A DNA stretch of 64,000 bases from Sciurus carolinensis (GCF_902686445.1 NC_062216.1:14901084-14965083); one strand, 5' to 3'; shown: positions 1 to 61,255, counted from the first letter of the stretch. Program-made: numbers and translations. The notes: generated from the letters alone by a model not told the origin.

Positions 1-146
1 CTGATTATGCCCCAGGGGAGGGTCTTACCTGCCTTTCACACCTGTGGGCAACAGTAATCTCTCTTGGAAAAACTCTGCTTCACAGCCTTTTCTTTCATCT
101 TTCCCAGTTGCTCCTAAAAAGTAACTCTCTAGACATCTGCAATGAC

Positions 147-152
147 TTTATT
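147..152 (-). terminator. Alternative candidate poly(A) signal
   Basis: Second AATAAA on the gene strand, followed within 30 nt by a T-rich stretch. Confidence 0.35.
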
Positions 153-259
153 CACCTTCACAGCTCTGGTGCCAGAAATGGGAACTGCTTCATAACCATA
201 GCTTCCAGGTACAAACGCTACTTCTGCAGATTTCTACGGCTGTGTTGGCTTGGGAGGCT

Positions 260-484
260 CTTTATTATGGGGGCACTGGGGATTGAACCTGGGACCACAC
301 ACATGCTAAGCACACTCTACCACTTAGTCACACTGAGCTACATACCTAGTCCTTTTTGAGATACTGTCTCCTTAAATTACTTAGGGCCTTGCTAAGTTGC
401 TGAGGCTGGCCTCCAACTTGTGATCCTCCTGCCTCAGCCTCCCAAGTCTCTGGCATTACAGGTGTGTGCCACTGTGCCCAGCTT
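260..484 (-). mobile_element. Compound B1-ID SINE in the PIWIL2 3' UTR
   Basis: Minus-strand SINE: 7SL/B1-like part ending TGCCCAGC at 482, ID-like part towards 268, tail at 261-267. Flanked by the direct repeat CTTGGGAGGCT at 249-259 and 485-495, a target-site duplication. Same orientation as the gene. Confidence 0.85.
261..266 (-). terminator. Candidate poly(A) signal inside SINE tail
   Basis: AATAAA on the gene strand, in the A-rich tail of the 3' UTR SINE, about 505 nt after the stop codon. A GT-rich stretch (GCGTTTGT) follows about 45 nt later. Confidence 0.4.
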
Positions 485-770
485 CTTGGGAGGCTTTTAA
501 TGGCTCCCTTACATCCACCGACTCTGTCTGCCTCTGCATGGTACTACCATCATTTGCTCTTCAAAGACAGGAAGGCAATTTCCACCTGGTACTTGAAAAC
601 TTGCTTCTTGATGATATCAAGTTAAAAGAAAAAAGGAAAACCTATTCTACAGGGTTAGAGAAAGGGAAAACACCAACACAAAATCCCACTTCTGCCTCTG
701 CTCATTCTGCAAGAGTCATGGCTGAGCTGCAAAGTCTTATTTCTCCTACCAGCCTATGCCCAGGCTGCGG

Positions 771-52178
<51,408 letters not shown>

Positions 52179-52555
52179 TTAAGTTGACGTAACCAGGTGT
52201 TTATAACATATTCACTTGGAAAGCTTGTATATGAGCCTGGAAAATTCTAAACACATTCCATTAATAATCCCTTAAAAGCTGGATCTCTTCTGAAACTTAG
52301 TTTCTACTTAAAAAGCCTTAGACAACTCAGTTCTATAAGTTAATCACCTGTTGTAGGAGGATGTGAATTTTACATATGGGGATGATTTTGGTTTATAAAC
52401 ATTACTTAACACGGCCATATCATAAAATTATTCTAATAAATATCTATAGGTTTTTGCCCTCTCCTTTACCAAATTTCTATTTTTTCCCCCAGTCTACAAC
52501 TGTATTAAATTCATCCCCATGATTTCTCTGGTTGCCTCTCTAAATCTTTAAAAAC

Positions 52556-52665
52556 AATTTTTTTTTTTAGTTGTAGATGAACATAATACCTTTGTTTTTG
52601 TTTTTTTAATGTGGTGCCAAGAATCGAACCCAGTGCCTCACATGTACATTCTACCCCAGCCCTGC
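52556..52665 (-). mobile_element. ID SINE, long-tailed subtype (intron 1)
   Basis: TTTTTTTTAGTTGTAGATGAAC, ATGTGGTGCCAAGAATCGAAC, CAGTGCCTCACATGTACATTC, CCCCAGCCC; middle shortened. Confidence 0.85.
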
Positions 52666-52949
52666 CTCTCTGAATCTTTATCCAATTCCTTTCTATAAAA
52701 TGCTTCTTTCAAAATCCACCAGAACAGAGGTGTCCAGGGTACAGAGCCTTTCTACTCTGAACCCACAATACGGGCAGGATTTCACGGTTCCATTTAACTC
52801 TCTCCACATTCCCCAGAATATAAAGTTCACCAGGCCTCTTCAAAACTACTTTATAAGCTACAAATCTCAGGACTCCCTCTCTATAACAGCTCCTCTTATT
52901 GTCCAGACCTGTCTGTAATTCCTGAAATTGTTTTGTTATTGTAGTTTTT

Positions 52950-53036
52950 GTTTGTTTTTGCAGAGCTGAGGAGATAACCCAGGGCTTTGTGCATGCTTAA
53001 CACAGACTCTACTACTGAGCTACATCCCCATGTAGT
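52950..53036 (-). mobile_element. ID SINE (intron 1)
   Basis: GCAGAGCTGAGGAGATAACC, GCTTTGTGCATGCTTAAC, CTGAGCTACATCCCC. Confidence 0.65.
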
Positions 53037-53504
53037 GCTTAACTAAAAAATAAGTAAGCCTCTTCTTAACTTTTGAAATTCTATCTATGGTATTAATTTT
53101 CAGGCCATGCATATGAAGAAAAGACAACTCCTAAATCAACAGTATAGGTGGAGGTAGTTCAAGGACTTGTGAATTTTTTAAAATGCATCTGTCCTTTTTC
53201 ACTCTATGAAGGCTAGCTAGCTTCCCTTCTTAGATTACAGTGGGTCTCTCCTTTAGTTGCCAAAACCCCTTTTCGGTGTGCCTGGAGTCCTTGCCCACAT
53301 TTCTTCAACCCCAACTAAAAATCTAGAACAAACAGATGCCTAACTGGCACATAGTGATAGGTGCTATAACACCCACCAATCACAGAAATTTCTGGAAGCC
53401 TCTTTCTCCACCCTTCCCTGTCCCCCATCGTTAGCCCAAAAGTTTCAACGGGAAGGAAGCCAGGCCAGACCAACTTTCCCTGCCTCTTATTTTAATATTC
53501 CTTT

Positions 53505-53603
53505 GAGTTGCTGATGGATTTTTACATGTGGTGCTGAGGCTCGAACCCAGGGCCTTACATGTGCTAGGAAGTGCTCTACCACTGAGCCCCAGCCCCAGCC
53601 CCT
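53505..53603 (-). mobile_element. ID SINE (intron 1, long-tailed subtype)
   Basis: TTTACATGTGGTGCTGAGGC, TCGAACCCAGGGCCTTAC, GCTAGGAAGTGCTCTACC, CCCCAGCCCC; the last SINE before the promoter. Confidence 0.85.
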
Positions 53604-53847
53604 GCTTCTTCAAGCCCTGCTCTGAGCTGGGGCCCTAGGCCTGGGGCCTAACCCGCCAGGCCCCTAAAGGTACATCCCACCTTTTCTCCACCCAGAGAAA
53701 AGGCCCTTTCCCTCAACCCAGTAGCTTCCTGTGGGGATCTGCTACCACTCCACGCTTGTGAGGGTCCCCCTTGCTCCCGACACCTTTTGGTACTTTTCTC
53801 GGTCTTCCGCTCCTCCCTCCCACCCACCCGGCCTCAAATAACGACTT

Positions 53848-53862
53848 CCCGCCCCCGCCCCA
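53848..53862. promoter_or_regulatory. GC box (Sp1-like) cluster
   Basis: C-rich run with GCCCC/CCGCCC cores, typical of Sp1/KLF sites, inside the inferred PIWIL2 promoter. Confidence 0.35.
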
Positions 53863-53929
53863 CCCAGGGCCCCAGGGCACCTTGCGTCTCCTGGGCGGTG
53901 GGGAGTGGGTGGGATGGCCAGCTCGCCAC

Positions 53930-53935
53930 CACGTG
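53930..53935. promoter_or_regulatory. E-box CACGTG (gene-proximal copy)
   Basis: Perfect palindromic CACGTG with flank CC-CACGTG-CT as found in the second copy 160 bp away. If exon 1 is correct, this copy lies just inside intron 1. Confidence 0.35.
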
Positions 53936-54012
53936 CTACAGCAAAAACCCACTCAGCCCGCACCTGCGGCTCGCTCCTCCTGGCCTTCCACACCTGACTC
54001 CTATCCTCTCAC

Positions 54013-54105
54013 CTGGGCTTAAGTCCTCACCGGCCTTACTGCACCTTGAAGAACATCGCACTCAAACCCATCCGCCACGCGGAAGGATCCACGTGCTTCC
54101 CACAG
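54013..54105 (-). other. PIWIL2: Putative non-coding first exon of PIWIL2 (5' UTR)
   Basis: The coding start is in an exon with only 7 nt of leader, so an upstream untranslated exon is needed. The best donor in the GC-rich region reads CCCAG then GTGAGAGG, ending the exon at 54013 and giving an intron of about 2.0 kb. The transcription start is a guess. Another possible donor (GGCCG then GTGAGG) lies about 15 nt earlier in transcript sense. The exon would contain an 11-codon upstream ORF. Confidence 0.5.
54090..54095. promoter_or_regulatory. E-box CACGTG (distal copy)
   Basis: Second perfect CACGTG, next to the inferred transcription start and 8 bp from an AACTG MYB-type core at 54103-54107. 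Confidence 0.35.
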
Positions 54106-54422
54106 TTTTTTTGATAAGCTCAGGAACCTGAACTGAGCCCATTGGCCAAACCTCATGCCACTCACAATATCCAGCCATCTCATTGGTTCGTCTGCAAAAG
54201 AGGCAGTCCATTTGGAGCAGCTTTGCTCTGCAAGGAGCTTCCTCCCAAAGGATTGTTAGAAATTACGTGGTAGTCTGAGCTTTTAGATGTTTTTGAGATC
54301 CTGAGACCCTTTCCGTGGCCAACTCCTGTGAACAGATTTAGCTTACATGCTCTTGTTGATATTGACTTGCCCCATTTCTCCCAATTAGAGGCCATAGGGA
54401 TATGTGATAAACAAAAAACAAT

Positions 54423-54500
54423 AATACTGGGACTGGGGATGTAGCTCAGTGGTAGAGTGCCTAGCTCGCACATGCCCCGGGTTCAATTTGTAGGCATCCA
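54423..54500 (+). mobile_element. ID SINE
   Basis: GGGACTGGGGATGTAGCTCA, GTGCCTAGCTCGCACATGCC, GGGTTCAATTTG. Confidence 0.8.
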
Positions 54501-55500
54501 TAGGGTTGTATGGAAGGGTACAAATGATAAGGAGATAATGTATATAAAATACTTAGTACGAGATGACGCCCCAAAAATGTCCAAAAATTATTATTACATA
54601 AATCTATGAGCCGAGTGGAGCATCTTCAGACTAGAATATTATTAGTGTCCGATTCTGCAATGAAAGCATATTTTCACCCCAAAAAAATTTCTTACCCCCT
54701 TCCGAACCATTTTGGCAAATAATTTTGCCCCATCTCAACCCCTAGATTTTGGGAAGTGGTGGGGGCCAAGTTTCTGGAAGCTTTGGCAGATGCTGTGGAG
54801 ACCTCCAGATAGCTCTACATGGAATAAGACTAGAGAAGGATTGTTGACCTTACCCCTTAAGGCCTCAAATATTTCATGCCTTGTTTTAATCCATATATTC
54901 AAGGACCCTCCTTTCCATATTGAATGAGAATAGAGTCTGAAAACTATTTGGAGTAGGAAGATTTTCAAGGTGGGAATGAAATTGGCAGGATGCCCTACAC
55001 TGTACAAGTTATTTGTTTAACATACTGTTATAACATTGTCAGTTCCTCTATCCCTTAACTAACTTACCATGTTACATTGTTATAAGAATTGTTACTTATG
55101 CAAACATTGAGTAGCAAGTGCAATAAAAATCAGTTATATAAACTGTTCTGTAACCTTGATGAAGTCCCAGCTCCCAGTCCTTTTTGGAACTCTGACCTAC
55201 ACCTGCATGAAAGATAAATTCATCATACATGAAACAGTATTTTAGGGGCAGAATTCAGTAAGTCTTCTGCTAGATCTAAGGCAACAGTAATTCTCAGATG
55301 ATTTTCTGAGCACATCTGTTTTGTAATCTAAACCAGAGCAACATAAGGAAGTGATACAGATTGGGTTCCTTAGATTTCTACAGCATTCATGCAAGAGCAG
55401 GTGGCCTCTGTACAGTATTTGTAGCCAGTTCATACATCATGAATACTATTTATTTCACTAAAGAAAATATATAATCTTGGTGTTGATTGAAAATAAAGAT
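54501..55500. other. Upstream intergenic, possible LTR relic
   Basis: No gene. Near 55115-55205, GTGCAATAAAAATCAG then GTAACCTTGATGAAGTCCCAGC and GGAACTCTGACC look like the R-U5 part of an old LTR; family not identified. Confidence 0.3.
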
Positions 55501-55507
55501 GGTCACA

Positions 55508-55592
55508 ATGGGGCAGGGGTTTAGCTCAGTAGGAGAGCGCAAATATACCATGCCCAGGGCTCTAGGTTCCATCTTCAGCACAGGGTGGGTGG
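55508..55592 (+). mobile_element. ID SINE (decayed)
   Basis: GGGGCAGGGGTTTAGCTCAG, AATATACCATGCCCAGGGC, TCCATCTTCAGCAC. Confidence 0.7.
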
Positions 55593-56160
55593 TGGTGGGA
55601 TGTCGAAGTTCTGTCTGAAATACAGGCATTTGTTCGGAATCTTTCAAAAGCTAATCAACTGTGGAGAGCAGGCCATGACAGCAGGTAATGCCCTACTCTG
55701 AGTCATTTCATAATGTATAGAAATGCAGATTTTAGGCTGTGCCTCGTCCTGAGCTACTCCATCTTGAGAACAAGTGCTAAGGTAGAATGAGGGTAACTTG
55801 TCTGGGAAACAAAATAACCACCAGATGTCACTTATGGAAACGAATAACACCCACATTTCTGCTCTGCCTGCCCCTAGGTAAAGAGCCCTCCATTAGTATG
55901 CCTTGACTCGTGCCCTCCCATGGCATATTAGACAGTAGTACCTGTAGCAGTGTGGACTTTTGCTGTAACTTAAGCCACAGAGCTTGTCATGATCCAGCAG
56001 TAGCATGACTGTAACCCACAAAGACACCTTCGAATTAAGTATATTCATTGAGGAAGTAACATCCTCAACGTGATTGAGGTGAACTTCCTTAACAGCAAGG
56101 TGTTGGCAGGAGATTTGATGTCCCCCTTCAACCAGTCAGGTTTGGGGGCTGAAGAAAGTC
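55593..56160. other. Intergenic, unassigned
   Basis: About 570 bp with no recognised element. Confidence 0.35.
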
Positions 56161-56162
56161 TA

Positions 56163-56820
56163 GGTCTCACTATGGTAAGCAGTATGGAGATTCCTCAGGA
56201 AATTTGGAATGGAACCACCATTTGACTCAGTTATCCCACTCCTCAGTTTATACCTAAAGGACTTAAAACAGCATACTACAGTGACTCAGCCACATCAATG
56301 TTTATAGCAGCTCAATTCACAATAGCTAAGCTACAGAACCAACTTATGTACCCCACAACAGATGAATGGATAAAGAACATGTGTTATATATACACAATGG
56401 AATATTACTCAGCCATAAAGAAGAATGAAATTATGGCATTTGCTGATAAATGGATGGAGTTGGAGAATATCGTGCTAAGTGAAATAAGCCAATCCCAAAA
56501 ACCAAAGGTTGAATGTTTTCTCTGATATGCGGATGCTAACACACAATAAGGGGGTGTGGGTAGGGAAGAATAGAAGTAGTTTGGATTAAAGGAAAGGAAA
56601 TGAAGGGAAGGGAGGAGGAATGGGAATAAAAAAGATAGTAGAATGAATCGGGCATTACTCTCCCATGTACATATATGTAATTCTACAATATAATTCTACA
56701 TCATGTACAACCAGAAGAATGATCAGTTATACTCCATGTAGATATGTCAAAATACATGCTACTATCATGTATAAGTAATAAGAACAAATAAAAAATATAA
56801 AAGACACTAATTTCCTAAGA
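56163..56820 (+). mobile_element. Squirrel-type L1 3' end (plus strand)
   Basis: GTATGGAGATTCCTCAGGAA, TTGGAATGGAACCACCATTTG, ACAATGGAATATTACTCAGCC, AAGTGAAATAAGCCAATCCC, then the 3' UTR (TCCCATGTACATATATG, CTACTATCATGTATAAG) and tail AACAAATAAAAAATATAAAA. 5'-truncated; less decayed than the other L1 pieces. Confidence 0.9.
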
Positions 56821-56845
56821 AAATAAGAAAATTTTAAAAAAACAG

Positions 56846-56911
56846 CAATCACAAGGCCCTGGGTTCAATCCCCAGCATGGCAAAATAAATAAATAAATAA
56901 ATAAATAAGCA
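56846..56911 (+). mobile_element. Truncated ID SINE with (AAAT)n tail
   Basis: Only the 3' part: CACAAGGCCCTGGGTTCAAT, CCCCAGCATGG, then (AAAT)n at about 56883-56906. Confidence 0.85.
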
Positions 56912-56916
56912 AGCCT

Positions 56917-57950
56917 AGTTCTCCTAGAAGACTACATGGTGGTGGCCAAGCACTTCCAGCCTCATGGGTTCTCCAGTAATAAGGCTAAGGTGGGCTCTTC
57001 GAATGGTTGGCTGTGCCTGGGTTAGTCAGTATCTCTGACATGGGCAAGGAAGATACCTTCTTTGGGACAGACTGGATGTTGGAGGAAATGGATCTGAAGG
57101 AGTTTGACCTTGATGGCCTGTTGAGAATAGGTGACCTGGAAACCATGCCAGCTGAACTTTTGGCCACATTAGATGATGCATGTGATCTCTTTGTGTCCAG
57201 GAGACTAATAAGGATGCTCCCCAGACAATGAACCCCATTGGCCATCTCCCAGAAAGTTGAACAGAAGTGGATCAGTTTGCCCCATTCACCTTCTTGCAAA
57301 CTCTTCCCCTTTCTCAGGCGGTCCTGTCCTTCCTTCACTCCAGAGCGTTCTTTTTGCTTAGAGGTTGCAGTGAAGTGGATATCTCTGAAGGAGCTAGGAA
57401 GCTCTACTCTGCTGTTTACCTTACCGGGATCCCTTAGTGTGGAAAGGAGGAAGACGCCCCCTCAGATAATCATGGTGGCATCTGTGTGAGCCGTGAGTTC
57501 AACCTGGGCTCTTCCCAGCAGAGCCTCTCTACCTCCAGGGGCTCTCCTAACGGGAACTTGCCACCTCCAGCTGTGCCGTGTAGTTCTGCCCACCCCAAAC
57601 CTTACAACCCTCCTGGGGAGAAGATGGTGGCAGCAAAGTACAGGCAAGAAACTGGAGAAGAAGCTGGAAAAAGTGGAGTGAAATAAGCAGCAGCCACTAG
57701 GGACCACCAGAAGAGAGCAGAGCAGGAGGTCCTCACGGGCAAATGCGAAGAGTTAGAAGAACAAAGCTCTAAAGAAAAAGCAGATGCTGCCTGCGGCCAA
57801 GGAGATCCGTATTTTTTAGAAGAAGTCCACAAGGCAAGGAGGAAGAAAAAGGTCCCCTAGTGGGGTAATCAGGACAGTTGTGTGCTTTATGTAGGTGTGT
57901 CTTGTGCTAAAGCTCTGTTGTAATAAACTACTTTGTAGCAAAAGTTAAAA
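56917..57950 (+). pseudogene. ATF4: ATF4 processed pseudogene (5'-truncated)
   Basis: Intron-less copy of ATF4 mRNA. Reading begins near codon 32 of ATF4 (KHFQPHGFSSNKAK-like at 56960-57000) and continues TDWMLEEMDLKEFDLDGLL and GDLETMPAELLATLDDACDLF (57070-57192). It then passes stops and frame changes through the central region (CMS/SSQQS part near 57480-57560, AHPKPYNPPGEKMVAAK at 57594-57640) into a broken bZIP region and the 3' UTR, with AATAAACTACTTTGTAGCAAAAG followed by a short A-run at 57949. Not able to encode a full protein. Confidence 0.92.
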
Positions 57951-58750
57951 AAAACTGTCCAGCACAATCATAAGTCACAAACTTTGTGATAATAAAAAAG
58001 AACCACCTGTGAGCTTTCCAAATTAAATCAGAAGTACATGGATGCATGGGCATATCAAACCCATATCAGAAAAACCAGGCCCACAAGCTCATCAAGATCT
58101 AACACCCTCACCTGAAACCCAGAAAAGGAGAAGCACCCCAATACTAGTTAATGGCAGGACACGCCAACCCATGAACAGATCATCTGGTGAACTCATCATA
58201 AGGTCAACATGAACTCCCAATTCTGTCCGTGGGACTTCAGCTCAGCCTTATCTCTCTGCTTTGGCCTACTTTGAACTGCCTGCCCTCTGGACCGTGTCCT
58301 AGAATAAGTTCTGTGCCCCAATAGCTCTGCACTCTTAACAAGTTCATCTGATCCCTACTCTTATCTGACTGCTCAATGACTTCTTGCTCTCTGCCTGTGC
58401 AGCCTCCTGAAGCCCCATGGCTGCTGTAACCCTTTTTAGTCTTTCTGTAATATGAATCTCATTGTTTAAAATGTGGTATGTGACTTGAGTGTTACAGCTA
58501 TTAATAATTAAGATTGGAATAAAAGAACTCAAGATTGCTGGGCTTATGGCTACCAAGTGACTTAATGAATCACAACCAATGAAAGTAATATAGCTTGTAA
58601 ATTTATTGTTATTCAAAAATTCTGATTTTGTGGAAAGACACAAATGTGTCTCGTCTATGTTAATGGCATAATTCACTCACATCGACCTCTCCTGGAGTTT
58701 ATGTTTCCTACCAGGGTACTTCAATTGTTAATTGTCCATCCCTAAGATAG
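57951..58750. other. Intergenic, unassigned
   Basis: 800 bp with no SINE; phrases such as GTGAACTCATCATAAGGTCAAC could be an old LTR but I cannot assign them. Confidence 0.35.
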
Positions 58751-58756
58751 CACTTA

Positions 58757-58861
58757 GAGGTGAGCATGGTAGCAAATGCCTGTATTTCCAGTGACTCAGT
58801 AGACTGAGGCAGGAGATTGCAATTTAGCAGGTCCAATAGCAACTTTGTGAGACCCTGTCTC

Positions 58862-58899
<38 letters not shown>

Positions 58900-58955
58900 G
58901 GGATGTTCAGTGATTAAGTGCCCCTGGGCTCAATCCCTGGTACCAAATAAAATAA
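58757..58955 (+). mobile_element. Compound B1-ID SINE
   Basis: AGGTGAGCATGGTAGCAAATG, internal A-run of about 26, GGGCTCAATCCCTGGTACC. Confidence 0.85.
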
Positions 58956-58964
58956 AATAACACA

Positions 58965-59130
58965 TGGAGAGCACCTAGCTACTTGGGAGGTTGAGGCAGG
59001 AGGATCACAAGTTCAAGGCCAGTTTCAGCAATTTAGCCAGACCCTGTCTCAAAATAAAAAGGGTTGGGGGTATAACTCGGTGATAGAGCACCTCTGGGTT
59101 CAATCCCCAGTACCACAAACAAATACACAA
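58965..59130 (+). mobile_element. Compound B1-ID SINE (5'-truncated)
   Basis: CACCTAGCTACTTGGGAGG to GGGTTCAATCCCCAGTACC. Confidence 0.85.
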
Positions 59131-59455
59131 TGTCGCATGTGGTAGTGAGTCTATAATCCCAGATACTTCGGAGACCGAGGCAGGAGGAGGCTTGAGCCCA
59201 AGAGTTCCAGATCAGCCTGGACAACATAGTGAGAGTTGGTCTCAACAAAACCAACAAAAAAATAGCACACACTTCCAGGCATGGTGGCACACACTGCAAT
59301 ACCAGCAACTTGGGAAACTGAGCCAGGAGGATTGCAAGTTCAAGTCCAACCTCGGCAACTTAGCGAGACCCTGTCTCAGAAAATAAAAAGGCCTGGGGAT
59401 GTAACTCAGTAGTAAAGCACCCCTGGGTTCAATCCCCAGTACTGGAGAAAGACAA
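59131..59455 (+). mobile_element. B1-like SINE then compound B1-ID SINE
   Basis: First 59131-59265 (GTCGCATGTGGTAGTGAGTC, CAGCCTGGACAACATAGTG). Second 59276-59450 (CAGGCATGGTGGCACACACT to TCAATCCCCAGTACTGG). Four SINEs stand head-to-tail from 58757. Confidence 0.85.
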
Positions 59456-59703
59456 GCAAAAAGCACTGTCTCACCACAGACACACAAAAAGATAATATGT
59501 GAGGTAACAGATATGTAAATTAGCTTACTTTAATCATTTTATAATGTAAATATGTATCAATCATTACACTGTACCCCCAAAATACATGCAGTTGTTATTT
59601 GTCATTTAAAAGAATACAGCACACACGTACCATAATAAGATAAGGTATTTTGAGTTAAATTACAGGTAATACTTTTTTTAACTCAAAAAAAGCTATAACA
59701 CCA

Positions 59704-59776
59704 GCTGGGAAGATAGCTCAGTTGGTAGAGTGCTTGCCTTGCAAGCACAAGGCCCTGGGTTCGATCCCCAGCACCA

Positions 59777-59806
<30 letters not shown>
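59704..59806 (+). mobile_element. Young ID SINE with TSD
   Basis: GCTGGGAAGATAGCTCAGTTGG, CTTGCAAGCACAAGGCCC, GGTTCGATCCCCAGCACCAC, A-tail near 30. AGCTATAACACCA at 59691-59703 and 59807-59819. Confidence 0.95.
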
Positions 59807-59811
<5 letters not shown>

Positions 59812-60029
59812 TAACACCAAATTCTGTTCATATAAGTCTGCTAAAACTCTAAAACTCAGGGTGAAGAGAACCTATAACTATATACAATTTTGACTTTCCT
59901 AGGCAGTCATAACTTCAAATATTCTGGCCCTTTGTTTTTGTATATACTTTTGTTCTAACCATGCATTATGATTGGTGGTGGTGGTTGTTATTCAGAAAAT
60001 AAGATCACTAAAGCCACAGTAATACTAAA

Positions 60030-60130
60030 GCTGGGGATACAGCTCAGCTGGTAGAGTGCTTGCCTACCATGTGCTAAGGCCCTAGGTTTAATCCCTGGCA
60101 CCACAAAAACACAAACAAACAAACAAGCAA
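60030..60130 (+). mobile_element. ID SINE with (AAAC)n tail
   Basis: GCTGGGGATACAGCTCAGCTGG, CTACCATGTGCTAAGGCCC, TAATCCCTGGCACCAC. Confidence 0.85.
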
Positions 60131-60339
60131 AAACTGTATTCCCTGTTCAGCCTAGAATCTACAGGAAGGATTTTATTTAACTGGACTATGTCTGTGGTAC
60201 CTCTGGGTTCCTGGCAGGGGTAAATATAAACCCTCCCAGGAGGAATATACCCTTAGCCAGGCTACCAAAATTCCCACATAAAAAGCATCAGTAGAGATGA
60301 ACTCATGAGAAAAAAATAAATAACAAAACATATCATGGT

Positions 60340-60524
60340 TCAATTATAAGACAAAAAACAAAATATTAAAAATGAGCAAAAGGGATCAATGAATCTTTCA
60401 CAAAAGAAGATATACAAATCATTAAAAGCACATTATCATTATTCATTACAGAAACACAAACCCACAAATGAAATATCATTTCATAACCATTAAAATGGCT
60501 GTTACAAGTAAAAGAGATAATGAC
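60340..60524 (+). mobile_element. L1 3' fragment
   Basis: ATGAGCAAAAGGGATCAATG, AGAAGATATACAAATCATTA, CCCACAAATGAAATATCATTTC, ATTAAAATGGCTGTTACAAG. Confidence 0.75.
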
Positions 60525-61255
60525 TGTGATGGTTAATTTTCTCCTTCCTTCCTTTCCTTCTTTCCATCCTTCTTTCCTTCCTTTTGGTACTGGGATTGAA
60601 CCCAGGGGCACTTATCCTCTGAGCCACATCTCAGCCCTTTAAAAAAATATTTTATTTAGAGACAGGGTCTCATTAAGTTGCTTAAGTCCTCATTAAATTG
60701 CTGAGGCTGGCTTTGAACTCATGATTCTCCTGCCTCAGCCTCCCAAGCCGCTGGGATTACAGGCATGCATCACTGCATCCAGCTGATGGCTAATTTTCTA
60801 TGTCAACTTGATATCACAGGATGCCCAGATATTTGGTCAAACATTCTGAGTGTCCCTGGGAGAGTGTTTGATGAGATTAACATTTAAACTGATGGGCTGA
60901 GTAAGGCAAAGTGCCTTCCCTAATGAGGTTGGGACTCATCCAATCAGTTGAAGGCTAGAATAGACCAAAAGATCTGAGTCTCCTCCAATTAAGAGAGACT
61001 TCCTCTTGCCTGATGACCTTCAGACTGGGATATCAGCCTTTTCCTGCCTTCAGATTCAAACTGAGACATCTGCTTTTCCTGAGTCTGAAACCTATCAGCC
61101 TTTGGACTGAAAATACAACATTGGCTCTACTGGTTCTCAGACCAACTTGAACTTGAACTGGAACTACACCATTGCTCTCCTGGGTCTCCAGGTTACCATC
61201 TCATCTTTTCATCCTAATTAATACCCAGAGAGTGGAAAGACACAATGGTCCTTTC
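60525..61255 (+). mobile_element. MLT2-type (ERV-L) LTR, split by a SINE
   Basis: Starts TGTGATGGTTAATTTTCT, resumes after the SINE at 60800 with ATGTCAACTTGATATCACAGG, GATTAACATTTAAACTGATG, CTCATCCAATCAGTTGAAGG, ACTGGAACTACACCATTG. Solitary LTR-like, no coding part. Confidence 0.65.
60543..60783 (-). mobile_element. Compound B1-ID SINE with (CTTC)n tail inside LTR
   Basis: (CCTT)n at 60543-60580, GGTACTGGGATTGAACCC to CACTGCATCCAGC. TSD of 16 bp with one mismatch: 60527-60542 and 60784-60799. Confidence 0.9.

Larger units (their letters stand above)
120..770 (-). other. PIWIL2: PIWIL2 3' UTR (distal end uncertain)
   Basis: Continues from the stop codon without a further splice signal that I can see. 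Two AATAAA hexamers occur in gene sense, at 266-261 (in the tail of a SINE) and 152-147. Using the first gives about 530 nt of 3' UTR, the second about 640 nt. Confidence 0.55.
53750..54110 (-). promoter_or_regulatory. Candidate PIWIL2 promoter, GC-rich with two E-boxes
   Basis: This segment is clearly richer in G+C and CpG than the rest of the window and is almost free of SINEs. It contains a GC-box-like run (CCGCCCCCGCCCC in plus sense, around 53848-53862), two CACGTG E-boxes at 53930-53935 and 54090-54095 sharing the flank CCACGTGCT, and an AACTG MYB core in minus sense at 54103-54107. No TATA box is evident. Germline piRNA-pathway genes are known targets of A-MYB, and E-box factors act with it in spermatocytes; that either acts here is inference. 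Confidence 0.5.

Noticed and set aside
1..120. Start of a neighbouring gene such as SLC39A14
   Set aside because: No exon of SLC39A14 is readable at the left edge; human synteny places it several kb beyond PIWIL2.
53742..54131. Overlapping ORFs on both strands in the GC-rich region
   Set aside because: Proline/arginine-rich translations expected by chance in GC-rich promoter DNA; no domain or splice evidence.
56298..56525. 75-codon ORF with AAQFTIAKLQNQL
   Set aside because: It is the end of L1 ORF2 in a 5'-truncated L1, not a separate gene.
57007..57231. 74-codon ORF with ATF4-like protein as a functional gene
   Set aside because: Frame ends early, the flanks continue ATF4 in other frames, and a 3' UTR with A-run follows: processed pseudogene.
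60543..60580. CRISPR-like regular repeat
   Set aside because: A simple (CTTC)n SINE tail; the genome is mammalian and no spaced repeats exist in the window.
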